DNA from: Cyclospora cayetanensis
Lineage: Eukaryota > Apicomplexa > Conoidasida > Eucoccidiorida > Eimeriidae
DNA length: 64,000 nt
Assembly (NCBI RefSeq): GCF_002999335.1
Contig: NW_020312613.1
Location: 46,001 to 110,000 of the forward strand
Reading direction: 5' to 3'
This document shows, in pieces, positions 45,822-58,641 of the stretch (the first letter of the stretch is position 1; each line of letters starts with the position of its first letter). The position numbers were made by a program, and so were the translations under genes. The notes below the pieces were generated by a model. The model worked only from the letters and a program-made list of their open reading frames with translations, did not search any database and was not told the origin of the DNA.

Positions 45822-48800
45822 TCGTTGGATTTAAAGAGGCATAGAGAAACGGGTACCGGACGAAGGGTGACAAGGAAGGATCTCGCTCAAAAGAAGGCAG
45901 GCGCAGCCCGTGCGTTGGAGCAAGGTAGCCTACTGTCTGCTGCAAACAAGTGAACTCGTGCTAATAACAATTTTCAGTGCTGCCTTTTGCTGTGAATCCA
46001 TCAGCAGGCAGCCCCGTGGGAATCTTGGGCAGGGTTGCGCGTGGCGTGCACAGGGGAGACTGGAGTCTCCAAGCAGTTTTGGAGAAATATCTTTGAGCTA
46101 AAATGTGCTTAATGCATGCATTTTTTAGGAAAATTGCACAAAAGGGTGAACGCGAGAGGCAACTGAGGTTCTGCTGTCCTTCAAGGGGCTTGAAGACGCG
46201 TTTAAGCCCCAGCCAGCATTGGGGGCCCATGGCCACTAGATTCACGCAATGGACGAGTTCTTCGAGCACTTCCATGAAGAAATGTTTCTTCGATAAAATT
46301 TATCGTCGATTCTTGCTCATGGATGCTGGCTGCCCGTCTTCCTGTGCACTATACTTCCACAGACAAGGCATTCTGCCGCTGCTTTCTGGCTGTCATTTAC
46401 GATACAGATCGGGCCACTCCCCAGCACGTCAGTTCATAGAGAACGGCTTGCAATGTGCCACTTAAGTAAAGGATCTTATATGTGAACAAGCTGAAATTAA
46501 TTTAAACTGTGAGCTAATCTTGTACAGTTCGCATGACCCTTTGTTTAGCAGTCAGCAACACTCCAACCAAGCTCACAGCGGCGTTCTATGCAACTGAAGG
46601 CGCACTGAAAGGAATGAACCTCTTAATAACACACGGCCTGTGACGCCTATGGCCACTCTGGGCTATTAACCGTTTAAGGTTAGTGCACACGACTGATTGT
46701 GCTAATGCCCCACCTAGGCCTCCCGCAGGGAGATGCTTCCGACTCGATTCAAAACTTTGGACGAACTAATCGAGTCACGATCCGCAAGAGATTCACACAA
46801 TGCTGTGTGACTGTGCGCTAGATGCTTTGTACCAGCTTGGATGAATCAGAGTGCTTAGAGGGTGGAGTCAAGCGCACCTCCCTTCCGGCGCCCCTCAGAG
46901 TTCCCGACTTCGGGGGGGAAGGGCAATTTACAGTGCGTGAAGCTGCATTTTCTAAACGCGCGACGAGCACTAATAGCTAGTTGCACATAGCACCTAGCGC
47001 ACACACACACACACAATACTGCGCCTTCTTGTGTCGAGCAACTAGTACTCTGCAACAAGAAAGGGCTGAAGCATTGCCTCCCCGCTACAGTCGGGAACCG
47101 TGAAAGGCGCAGCAGAGGAAAGAGAGAGATATTTTTCAGAGCGCCCAATAACCGCCCTTCATGTCTCACTCTTAAGAAAATGGGGACAGCTAGGCTGCGT
47201 AGCGAGCTATGCTACACCCAAACGCTTTCTGCTAAACTACCTATATATTCAATCAAGTACATATAAAGTTGATCAATTAGTTTTTCTGTTTAAATAGCTC
47301 ATCTATTGTTTAGCCTAATGGCTCGATTCAACAAGACGCAATATTGTGGGAGTGGGTGCTAGAAGAGATGTACAACCAGCAGTGAAATCTTGGAGTGCTA
47401 AGAGCGTACAACAAGGCTTCCCCTAGCTGTCCTCCGCCTCATGTGGAAATCAGGAGGGCATCCTGCAGGGCGAAAAAGGAAATTTTGAGGGGGGGCAAGA
47501 ACTTTCTACTAACTTAGCATTGGTTCCGTAGTCCAGTGTCTCCCTAAGGAAGCACCATGTGAAGCGTTAGAGTTGGTGACACCGCATAGTTCTATGCAAC
47601 TGCTCCCCGCCCAAACAGAGCCATTAAATGTAGTGAGAACTTAGGCGTTCTTGAACCCGTGTATGGTTTGATCAGATAATATTGTTGATCGACGATTTGG
47701 ATTTCTTGGCAAAAGCCTGTAATAAACTCATCGAGCATTTGAAGTTGACGATAGCGAAACGCCGGATAGGACGGTATGGGCAAAACCGGTAGGTCTACAG
47801 CTGGCCTGGAAGCATGCTTTATTAGCCGAAAAGGTATATGAATCTGCTGATGAGGTTCTCCACACCAGAAAACATGTGACGGCGGTAGGGATAAGCACGC
47901 AATGGCGGATTTCGTTAGCAGGATCATAATGTACCTCGCTTTGTGCCCCCCTAATCTAACTGAATTATAAATGCATAATCAATTTAAATTCAAAGAAGCC
48001 AAGCTTGACGGCAATAAGGGTGGGCAGCTGATCAGCTATTTTATCAGCAGGTTGAGTATGTACCTCGCTCTGCCCAGCACACGTGAAGAAAATCGAGTGC
48101 TCTTGCGGCACCTTTATTGGAGGAAGTAGCGCCTCAACGGACACTTTACTTATTCAGAGTAATTCGTCTTCATGCAAGAATAGCTGCAGCTAAAGCCGTT
48201 GTACTAGCGCTCACTCATCGGTTTATCCCGAGATCAACTCAACGGCAAGCTTGGGAGATTTGAGAAAACCGAAACAAAAAATCTAGTTAGAAGATTGATA
48301 TCTCGAGAAATATAAAGCTTTGCTTTGTAATGTCCAGAACGTAGACGAATTGGTGCGTTTTCAGTGGTTTCTCAGGTCTATCTGATGTGTCAATCCTTAG
48401 TTCAGGTAGTCGCAGGCTGGGCATTGCTTGTGCTACTAGACAGGAGACTGGTGGGGTTTCCACAACTGAAGGGCAGCTTGAGCTTTCAAGAGTAGCTGAT
48501 CGCACTTTTGGCGTTTTGGGCAGCATAGGAAGAGCCCTTGTGGGACTTGGAACGTTTGTTTCTGGGCCGTGTCATCCGGCTCTATTCCACAGTCCAAGGT
48601 AAATGAGGGGAGGAAAAAAGAGGGAACCTGCTCTTCTACGCGGCTCCAAACCGCTTCCCAACAACGTGTCAGCTTTTTGTAGGATACAGGAATCTAGTCC
48701 GGAATAGCAAGTGCGGGCAAAAAGCCAAAGAACTTGTTCGTTGGGACTGTGAGTAGGGAAAGCATGCTAATTGGCAAGCTAAGAAGGCGCATCGCAGAAA

Positions 48801-49609
48801 AGGATCGGCCCTTACGCAAGGCGTGACGCAGCTAACGGTGCTATAAAGGATAAAGTTTTGCGTGAGGACCCACCTCGGGTCAATTGTGTGCTGACATCAG
48901 TTCACGAAAACGGTCAAGAATTGTAACACTGGAAGTGATCTGCATTATGTGCGAGGAGGGGACGCAGAAGTGCAGTCTGCTTGCGTACTTTAGCGTGCCG
49001 CCCAAAGGACCCTGGTTTCCTGAAGGGGATTAGCAAGCCTAAAACATTCACATGGTGCGTCAACTCGGAGTTGTGTCCTATCAGCATGTTCTGTGAATAC
49101 TATGTTGGAGCCTTGGAGCATGATGCAATCCCATTTATGCCATGAACGACCCCATGGAAGGCTAGCATGCGTCCGCAGTTACGTGTTGCGAAGATAAGGG
49201 TTCCGGGAAGCGCTTGGACAAATTAAAACTTGATTTCCTTATCAACGCTTAGGTCGCTAGTGGCGCTCAGTGTAGACTGGCTGCGCAACAAAATGAGGTG
49301 AATCATGCATCGGGCCAACTCGGCAGCCCAGTAAGAAAAGACTACGCTGAGTAGGTATCCGAAGTTAGTGGCTCCGCACCTGGTTAGCTAGTGAGAAAGT
49401 CAAATCAATTTCCAGCCGAAGGACAGAATTATTGGGTAGAAATAGAGGAGGAGGTTGCGAATTTGCTCTATTATGTCAAGCTGCCACCAGGCAGGCCACC
49501 TGCTGATTCTCCACCCTAGTGTATTTAGCTAGTTCCTGTATCAGCCCCGAACTGTGATCCCACGGTATCGGACTTCTCCAGAGCATAAAAATTTGAATAG
49601 ACAGCAGAA
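45822..49609. other. Gene-poor AT-richer region
   Basis: No recognisable gene in about 3.8 k bases. ORFs up to about 120 codons occur (46103-46465 plus; 47592-47927 minus) without motifs. A short CA run lies at about 46998-47014. The right part may contain the gag/protease half of the retroelement in a form too decayed to recognise. Confidence 0.4.
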
Positions 49610-51990
49610 AGACGATAAAAATGCAAAGCGCAGAAATTGATCAGCACTTTTGGGAATAACACAATGTTGGTACCGAAGGCCGATACGTGGCGTATGTGTC
49701 AGCTTCAAGCTTCTGACGAAGATTACCGCAAAGCAGAAGTTCCCACTATCGAGTAGCAGTGTACTACTTGAAAACCTGCATGGAATAACAGTGCACTCGG
49801 CATTTGACTGAACAAACGCTTTCCTACATATTTCCATTCGCCCCTATGAAAAACACAAAACGACGTTCCACACTTGTGCTCCTGAACTCAAGTATGCCTG
49901 CATGCCATATAAACTTGCTAGTAATCCAGCAAAGAGGGGTGGTTGTCTGTCTGCATGAACGACGTTTTAGTCTACAACCACAAAGTTCAAGAGCACCCGC
50001 AGCACCTGTGATATGGGACTCAGCTTACAGGATAAGTTACAGTACGTGAAGGCGTGCAAGCGCTCCTTATTCTCGAGGATAATTGTGTTTTGATGTTTTT
50101 GATAGTTTACAATCTGGCTACAGGACTGAAGCCAGGCTTGGCAAAAATTGAAACACTCCAGGCACGACCTATGCAAGTACGCAGCCGTCAGGACGTTGCG
50201 AAGTTCAATGAGCTTGCATCTTATTATCGAGCTTTTATCGCTTAATTTGCTCGGTCCGGTACTCCTTTGACCGATCAACGTAACAAAGTGCAGCTTGTGG
50301 GCAGAGTAGGGAAGGCGGATGCCGCGGCAAAGGCGCGTATCAGCCGCCTTACTGCTCTTCCGATACTCTCGCTACCCGATTATGAGCGTCATTTGTTCTT
50401 AGCAGCCAATTCCAGTAGGTAGCGCAGGGCGTTATTCTATCTCAACAGGATACAGAATCTCCAGAATACCAAACCATTGCCTGTTATTCTCATCGTTTCA
50501 TCGAAAATCGAAAAGCGGAGTCCAGTGCAAAAGGGAACCCAGTGCGGTGAGGAGGGACGTACCTAAATGCCAAAAGTATTTATGTGAGCGTTATTTATGT
50601 CCCCAGACCGACCGTCAGTCGTTACCGCACCTTACAAATAACCTCCGCGATTTTGATAATCTTGGAGCTCTGTGTTGGAGTAAGTGCCTCGTGCCATACG
50701 AATTCGCAATGAGATATATGAAGGGCATCATCAACATGACCTTTGGGGCGCTCTTGCTACGCACGCACAGTTCACTATTATGAATCGTATTCGCTCCTGA
50801 TATGTGATAATTCGTAATCGATATAGCAAATGCGTGTGTCTCATGGTTTTGAGACCCATGCATCGGCTAGCATTGCCAAAATTCACAATGGTAAAAGGGT
50901 AAAGCAATGCCTCGTCGAAGAGGACTTGCTGTGGTTCAAACAAAGTGGAAACTCCGTAGATTGTGGATCTCAACTTCGTTTCGCAGCACAGTTTTGCATA
51001 AATATATGCCTATGTGCTTTGGGGCCGAGGAAGGACTAGGGTACAATACTGCCTTTCTGGTGGTCTGGGGTGCGCCCCACAGCATGAGAGTATGCACTGT
51101 CGTGCTCCGATTGTCACCAGCTTCGGTGGCTCAGTTCTCCTAAACTCGACCTTTTGCAAAGCCTTCAGGCTTGCTAAATGATTTGGGCTAATTTCACTGT
51201 GGACATTGGCTTTGGACTGCTGAAAGCCAAGAGTCATTTTTGCATTTCCTCTGTTGCCGACAAAGTGGGCAAATATGGTCGTTCATTTTCTTTCTCTAGC
51301 TCTGTCAAGGCTCCCGGAGTCGCTCAATTACTCTTTACTTGTATCTGAAAGCTTCATGAGTTTCCTAGAAGTACCATCAGCGACAGGTACTTGAGGTCTA
51401 CCAGTGCATTCTGGTATGTCTTTTGTCTTACCTATTCACTAATCACAAGATAGCCCCTCCAAACCACCCTGAGGCAGCTGGACGGATAGGATGCACCAAA
51501 CTGACTGTTCTGCAGTATTGGCAAAGCTGTTCTCGCTAAAATCCAGTCGCTCGGCTTGTTTTTCTTCCTCACGCTGAGTTGCTTTGCAATATAGTAGTGC
51601 ACCGGTTGCTCCGCCTCCTCTCTGAGCTTCACTAATAAGCCCATCTCCAATCCAGGATCTGCATCTTGTGTTTGGGGATCAGCAGCCAGCCGTAGATGCG
51701 GAGGAAATCGTAACTCAGCTGGCGAGTGCAGTCGAATGCGTGCATAAAGCTTAGAAAACAAGCAAGGAAATATACCTAGAGGCGGTAGGCTGTCTGGTTT
51801 GAGCGCGGAGATTTTTTTTCTGGTAAATTGCGGCGTTTCACGAGATACGCTAGGTGGTCAACAGACGAGGAGGCTTGCGGCCAGGTAGCTAGGTCCATTT
51901 GTGATATCATTCGTCAATGCTTTTTCTTGCATACCTAAAGACAAAGCTACCACAGGATTATTAACAGTGGCTACCTAACGAAGATTCAAA
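49610..51990 (+). mobile_element. Decayed Ty3/gypsy (chromovirus-like) retrotransposon pol
   Basis: Pol fragments appear in the correct order on the plus strand, broken by frameshifts and stops. Reverse transcriptase: MLVPKADTWRMC near 49660-49695 and the palm motif near 49945-50005, where YxDD has become CMND. RT connection and RNase H: SRQDVAKFNELASYYRAFIA (50186-50245), LPILSLPDYERHLFLAA, and LTNNLRDF...YMKGIINM (50630-50745). Integrase: FTVDIGFGLLKAKSHF near 51191 and STISDRYLRSTSAFW near 51370-51415, which keep the first two Asp of the DDE triad. A likely C-terminal piece (LGPFVIS) lies near 51890. LTRs, primer-binding site and gag were not found, so the true ends are unknown. The copy cannot encode functional proteins. 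Chromovirus-type Ty3/gypsy elements are known from Eimeria. Confidence 0.8.
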
Positions 51991-52981
51991 CACCGTTCAA
52001 ACAGTTTGCGAAATTTTACCGCGCAGGCAAGTGAGACCTTTGGAGGCACAGGTTCTACATGTAGCTTGAGGATTGTGGACCCAACTGTTGAGTGACAAAA
52101 AGACACTTGATCGCAGCTTAAAGTGAAACCGAGGGACGAACGCCAACTTCAGTGGGCGACGGAGAATCAGTTGCGGGCTTCGTTGCCTGGGAGAATATGC
52201 GGCTTCCTTTGGTTCACGAAACTGGTTGCCACGGACGGTTATCTACGCATTTCTTGATATTTGAATTCCCTAGCATATGCACTGCCTGAAAAGCTACCTT
52301 TATCCTTGAACACTGCTTAAAAGATTCCCCGTATTTGTTGTTTAGGTGACTTTTACACCAAGTTTCATGAGCAGGCACTCCCAGATAATGCAGCCTTTAC
52401 ATTCTTGCTTATGCATCGTTTGAGGCTTTGCAGTCGACTAGGTTGTATTCACCGGCTTAGATGGCATGCATAAATCTACTATGAACCGATAAGATATTGC
52501 TGACCTATTGTGCATTTCGATTCCCTCTAAGCATTTTACTTGTCTTCTACTGCCCCATAGCAGGTCGCTTATGCATATAAGCTATCTGACGATAGCGATC
52601 GAACGCACAAACGGTCGTGTTGGCTTGGTACCTCAATTGTTGTTGACTATTTTGTGTGTATTTCTGTGTCTCGCTTTTCCGGAGCGGGCTGCTGTCCGTA
52701 TTGGCCTCCTCTTCCGTACTTTTCCCTAGTTTCTGCCTGTGTGCGGAATGGCGAAAGGGACGAAACAGTCCTGCTCAATACGGAAAGGCACGCGTGCGTT
52801 TGGAACTGGGAGGGGAGAAGATGTAGCGGACTAAGCTAAACCTACGACCTCCCTGCTACTCTTGGTATACATAGCAAAGAACAAGCAAAGAATTTACCAA
52901 TTGGTGTGTTTGCATATATATATATATATCATTGCACAGTTTTGTGGGATTCCGTACATCAGACGCAAAGCAGTGTGGATG

Positions 52982-54024
52982 TGGGCGAGATGCAGTATGC
53001 AACTTGTTGTGAATTTCCGGAGTTGTTAGAGGGTGCAGCAGCATGCAACTCCGCTGACCCTCCCCCAATGGGGACCCCAAGGAGCGCTGGTAAGGGAAGT
53101 ACGGAGCTGTTTTGCGAACGACAGCCATTCACATCCTCTTATGCGTGTATCGAATTCGGATCTACCTGTTGTCTTGCTGCGGAGAACGTAAATGGCGCGT
53201 CACAGTGGCCCTCGAACTCCAACGCTCTAACGCCGCTTGGTAGAACGATGACACTTCAAAGGGATTCCTTTAATCCTCGCCGGCCGTCACTCAGCGAAAC
53301 GCCGGGAGGAATCGCAAAACTACATGGGGACGTATGACTGTGTGCAATGCTCCGCCGATTCATGAGATTTCGCCCATATTTCGCGCAAGAGCAAATTTCG
53401 GATTTGCTATTTGCACGGAACACCGGTTGGTCTCTGAGAAAACAGTAGAAGTGCCCCCACCTATTGGCCCCATGCTTTTTAGTTCTAGTTACGTGTATAT
53501 TGGTTTCTACCGGGGATTGCATGCGTGTCACTTGCTTGCTGCAGCTACCCCCAGACAGCACATGGCGCTCGCTGTAAGACCGCTCCGAATGCAACATGGG
53601 AATACGAAGAGCGGCGTGAAGCAGCGTGGAAGAGGCTCAGGATTGTGCAGATCTTCTAAGGACCTTGGTGTATCACTGTTGTATCCCCTCAGGGTGTGCG
53701 TTGCTTACTCCAACCAGAATCCGTGCAACACGCTACCCCCCTAACACTACCCTGGCATGTGTTCCTGGCCATCTCGAAACCCAGAGTGCGAAAGGCTACA
53801 TAAGAAATACGGTGTTGAGAACCTGCTCTTTTTTGAAAACGATCACACTTGCAGTGTTTATTTCTTCGTTGCTAGCCGCGGAGCCAAGAAATTCAACAAT
53901 TTCCGGTCAGAGGTCCCCCCTCCCCATTGGATATGTGTGGGGCTGCAGCTGTTCCTATAAAAGAGAATTTAACCTTACAGACCGCTCATTCGTTTTGACA
54001 GTTCGTCACTTTTCTGATCCTTAG
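52982..54024 (+). CDS. Weak hypothetical coding region
   Basis: Successive plus-strand frames (to 53337, 53334-53744, 53757-53960, to 54024) have protein-like composition and possible junctions, for example a GAC|GTATGA donor near 53333. Segments include PSLSETPGGIAKLHGDV and YGVENLLFFENDHTCSVYFF. No family and no confirmed exon chain; could be an unusual gene or chance ORFs next to the decayed retroelement. Confidence 0.25.
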
Positions 54025-54456
54025 CGCTTGGCCGCCTCCCTGACGCGCCCAGCCTTCTTTGGATTCTCTCTTTCCCAGTCCCCGAAACCCCCACAACGGG
54101 GGATTTTTTTTGCACTTTTGCAGAGATAAGCAACCGTCTAGATGCTCTTTCCGTTTTCAAGCGAGAAGCGTCGTCATCCGCCACTTCTTATAACTTATCC
54201 TCCGCACTCACCTCCACATCCTGAATTGCAGGAGGTGTCACTTTGTATCTGAGTATGGCGAAACACCCCAGTGCGCCCACATGTTGACTTAGTTCCGAAG
54301 GTTGTCACGCCTTCCTTTCTTCCGTTTCGTGTACAAGTTGGTGGTGGTCGCCAGCAGTGGGCTTGAAAAGAATCCAAGAACTCTCTTTTACCCCTGAAGT
54401 TGGCACTGATTTCCGTTTTTTCTCGAACCGACTCGCCTATTCCTTTCGTTCCCACC

Positions 54457-57400
54457 ATGAAGGGTGAGGCGTCGAGCAGATCCCTTGCTTTTTCAAATGA
54501 GCAAATGCAGCCAACACGCAGGCTGGTCCCCAGAAACTCGGCATTCGTTCGAGCTGCATAAAATGCAGGTCTCCTGCAGTCAGCTCGCAGCTTTTGCATT
54601 TTCCGGTTCCCCCACACTGGCACATGTGCATGGATTCTCATGTATTCGTAGAAGCACAATGAATTTTTTTGCGTCTTTTTCTTCAGGGGGAAAGAAGAAG
54701 GAGAAGTGTCCTGTGAAGACGGAGGAATACGAAGTCGACGACATCGTGGCGCACAAGAAAGAGCGAGGTCTTGTGAGTCGACACCTATCGAGGCGTTTCT
54801 GAGTATGTACATGTGGATGTCTGTCTGTGTGTCTGTGTGTAAGTGAGTGGATGTGTGTCTTGAGTGACTGCCCCCTCTTTGTGCAATTGTGATGACCAGT
54901 GCATGTAATGCGTTCCCTCACGCTCAAGTTCACACGTCTTTCGAGTGTCTGTGTGTGTAAACATGTAGCCGTACCCACTTTTTGTGTATTGCGGTGTTCA
55001 TTTTGTGTGTTTGCGTATCTTCGAGCACGGCTGATCGCCGTATGTGCGCTTGCCTCTCTTGAAGTGTAGCATGCTCGTGCCATACCCCGGCAAGTGTATG
55101 CGCAGCATGCGTTTCAGTACCGGATTGCCCATTGTAGGCCTCGTAGGTGGCACCTGCACGCTCAACGTGTCTATAAGAAGAAGGGGTTGAAAAAGTGTGT
55201 GGCGGGAAGGAGAACTCGGTGTGTGGATGCTCGTGTGTATGCATGCTGGTGTGTATGCATGGCAGTGTGAATGCATGCTGGGGATACTAAGTGAGTGCAG
55301 GCCCTCCTTTGCTTTGAGTATTTAATTGATTTTTTGCTTCGTGAAAGCCTGCTGCCGTGGTTCAGCTAGCCGTCTGTTGAAGTGCATTGTTGCGGCTCTT
55401 TTCTTTGTTTTAAATGCAGGACTATTTTAAGGTGCGATGGAAGGGATTCGATGAATCAGACGACACCTGGGAAGTGGAGGTGGGCATTGGATGCTCGACT
55501 TTCGAGCTGTCCGTCGCAGTGCATGTACATGCAGCATCTGAGGCATTCGCTCTTTTGTCATGTAGCTTTGTCGTGGTTCTGAACTGCCGCGAAGTCGCGC
55601 TGCTGCAACAACTGATACAACTCGAAACTTCCGAAGCTGCTATTGTCACTAGGGCTGCCGAACAGGCGACAGGCCCCAATATTAGCGAGCGCGTAACTGG
55701 GAAACGAAGAAAGGTGTAGTGACAGAAACGCGCTCCGAGGGGAAGCAAAACGCAAGGCAACGAGCGTACCGTTTGTTGTACTTGGGGTGCAAGCAGTTGA
55801 TCGGCGGGAGAAGGGAGGGGGTGACTACACTGTGCGTGCTGCGCTCTGCGCAGTCCAACTTGGCCCACGCTCCAATGTTTCATTTGAAGATGCACGAACT
55901 TAAGTGAGCAAGTAGTTCGATTATTAGGGGAGCTAGCCAGTCTTCAGGGCCGTATGGCTGTGCTGTGCTTGAGCAAGCGCAGAAGCAGGGTGTTCGCAGC
56001 TGTTATAAGTCTGCGTCTTCCTGTGCATTCGTCTTCCTCATTAGCGACGATGCGTGCTGCACCGCCGTGTGCGAAAAAGAGGCACCTGCTTCTGCCCTGT
56101 GTGAATACGCCTGCTATAGCCTCGTAGCTTGTGTTCTTTGTGGCCTCATGAAGGTATCTGTATCGCATGCTGCGAGCCAGCGTGCGGCGTTTTTCAGGAA
56201 GGAGACAGAGCATAAATTAGCCGAGAAAGACGCAGAAGCGGCGGCACAGGCGCATGCCAGAAAGCGGAGAAAGCACACATCGCTTGAATCTGACCCCAGC
56301 CGCCCCTGTGACGTTGAAGGTCAAGAGGAAGACGCAGAAGTTGAATACAGGATATATGCGACGGGAACGAAGGTGCCGAAAAACCATTTGCCAGGTAAAG
56401 CTTGCACAGCCCTTCTCTTTTTTTTCCTCCCTCCCTTCTTTCCTCCCATCTTGCTAGGGACGTCTCTCTTTGCACCCCTCCTCCCGGCATTTCTTCGCTT
56501 GCGTAGTACAGATTCAGCTTTTTTGAATTTCTGTATGCATCCTGAGCCGCCGACTGTCTGCATGTGCGCTGTGCTCGTGGCACGCCATGACTTCATGAGG
56601 CGTCTGGGAGCGCCCGGCGATTACCATGTTTACCAACAAAAAAAAATTTGCCCGCGTATTATTTTTTGCATGTAGGTTTTTTTTGGGGTCAGCAACATGA
56701 GCGCGGTTTGTTTCGTTCTTTTTTACACTACCTGTTTGTCTGTGCCCCCCTCCGTCGTTTCGTGTTCAGACGAACTTGCCCTAGGCGATCGCTTGAGTAT
56801 TTTGCGTTTCAAGAGGTCTGCCATGAGCGCGTCGTCCGCCCTTGACGCTCAAAATGAAGAAGAGGGTGCCGACATAACAGTCACGTATTCAATAGATGGG
56901 ACAGACACGTACACCATTCCGTTTAACGCCGCGCGGCGCTACTGCTGCCAGCGCCTCCTCTCTTACCTCATTCGCCGAACGACCTTTAGGAGCCCCCGAG
57001 GCTCTCAGGAGCCTGGCATGGAGGGGTCTGTCTCTGCTCGTTCAGGCAGCAGCAACGGCGGCAGCCCGCAGCAACACTCGGTGTGCACTGCTGGCGAGCG
57101 AGGGTCCGTGCAGGACTGCCTTTCCGAGCCAATGGAAGGCAGTGGCGAGAAGCAACAGCAGGGCGACTGCAAGCAAACGGACTCCGCAACGTACGGGGAT
57201 ACCGCGACAGCGCCTCAAGCAGGCGGGGAGGCTGCATCATCCGCGCCAGTCAGCGGTGTCGCAGTAGGCTTGGCTGCTGCGGCAACGGCGGATGCCTCCA
57301 AGTGCACGAAAAATAGTGGAAGGCTTAGTGAGGGAAACAACAAAGGGGGACTGTATCTGCAACATAGCAAGCAGCGAGTAAAGGAAAGTTCTCTACCCGC

Positions 57401-57464
57401 TACCGGGGGGGCGTGCGCGGCAGCAGGTCTGCCAACTACTCCCACACAGAATGCTGCGTGGTAG
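54457..57464 (+). CDS. Chromodomain / chromo-shadow (HP1-like) protein
   Basis: Heterochromatin reader predicted to bind methylated histone H3; Toxoplasma Chromo1, a pericentromeric heterochromatin protein, is the likely relative. Exon 1 (54457-54463, ACCATGAAGG) encodes only the first residues and joins in phase to exon 2 (54687-54772: TEEYEVDDIVAHKKERG). Exon 3 begins at 55420 with DYFKVRWKGFDESDDTWEVE, completing a chromodomain with the aromatic cage positions (Y, W, and the acidic/aromatic DDTWE site). The frame continues to KRRKV at 55719, but an internal splice is likely. Exon 56198-56394 is charged (KETEHKLAEKDAEAAAQ, ARKRRKH) and joins in phase to 56770-57464, where DITVTYSIDGTDTYTIPF and RRYCCQRLLSYLIRRT resemble a chromo-shadow fold. 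The tail is low complexity. The join between exon 3/4 and 56198 is unresolved. Confidence 0.78.
54815..54985. repeat. TG-rich microsatellite-like sequence in an intron
   Basis: TGTGTCTGTGTG and GAGTGTCTGTGTGTG units at intervals through intron 54773-55419 of the chromodomain gene; less pure than the TA tracts. Confidence 0.7.
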
Positions 57465-58641
57465 ACGCTGGGTAGAGCAGTTTGTTTCTTGGGCTGAGAG
57501 AGCTGCTCGCGTTCAAAGGGTCTTATGCTTCCTTCCGTTCTCTCAGCTTTCTACCCTCCCTCCCTGATCCCCTATTCGATTCCCCCATGTCGGTACATAT
57601 ACACACCCCGGTTGCCGAGAGCACAGCACACTCCCCTCGCGTCTTCTGAAACCCCTTGCGACATTGCGATCTCGAGGGCTGCTGGCCGCATGCATTTGCA
57701 CTGAGCGGGCTGTCTTTCAGCAAGAGGGGAGTTGCAAGTGTGTTAAGGGCTCTGCTGCGGCATCGAAGGCTCACGCGTGTAGTCGCGGCGGGGGAGGGTA
57801 GGCGGGGGGCGTCTTGGGAGCAGCTACGGTAGCAGCACCGTCTGTCTGCTAGGCAGCGCGGCCCATGTTTGAGCATCCAAGCAGTGTGCTTTCGAAGCGC
57901 AGGAAAGCAGCCTTATATGACCAGGAAGCAGTCGTGCAGATCTGGACGTGGAGTGCCATGCAAAACTATGTATAGTGTTGGTTGTTTGAAAGATGAACTC
58001 ATGAAGAACTCTTCTTTGCTTCGGGAGAGGAAGAATGCATGAGAAATAAACTGAGAGGGAGAGAAATACTGCCGTGCGCATACATGGAGGCACTCGATTT
58101 CCTTGCACCTGAGCGTTCCCGAAAATGAGATGCGTAGGCGTTGAACTACGGCATTGTAGCCTACAGGGCATGAACGCCGTCATGCCTCGCTGTATATCCA
58201 TAAGTATGGAGGTATATATGTATATATCATAAACACTAGATATCCACTTCAGAAGACGCGTTCTTATGAAGTTGAACTCAGCTCGCCACGCGATTGCGTG
58301 AAACTGTGCTCTCAGCTAGCCAGCACACGCATGATGCCGCGCAAGCAAGCGTTGCACCGCTGGGTTTCTGCTCGGGAAAAAAGTTGCAGCGGTGCTGCAA
58401 AGGGTCAGCTGGCAAGAAGCCTGTAAGCTGCGTCGGCTACACCCGCGATCGTCTGCCACACGACGACGCGTATACTACAAAGTGGATGCGTGGCTGCTCG
58501 GTTACCCCGCCGTTTCGCATCTCTGCTCCCGCGAACTTCCGAGTCTCCCGTTCTCCCTGAGTGTTGCGGGGGAAGCCGAAGGAGGAAATTGCATCATAAG
58601 GTCGTCATACGTAAATTGCCGTTTCGTTTTCGCCCCCGTTT
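57465..58641. other. Convergent intergenic region
   Basis: Holds the 3' ends of the chromodomain gene (+) and AAR2 (-). A short TA tract lies at about 58206-58230. No supported coding sequence. Confidence 0.5.

Noticed and set aside
46247..46300. Plus-strand peptide MDEFFEHFHEEMF resembling part of U2AF35
   Set aside because: Only about 15 codons before a stop and no zinc-finger or RRM motif nearby.
51432..51761. 109-codon minus-strand ORF inside the retroelement
   Set aside because: It is antisense to the integrase region and matches no family; probably a shadow frame.
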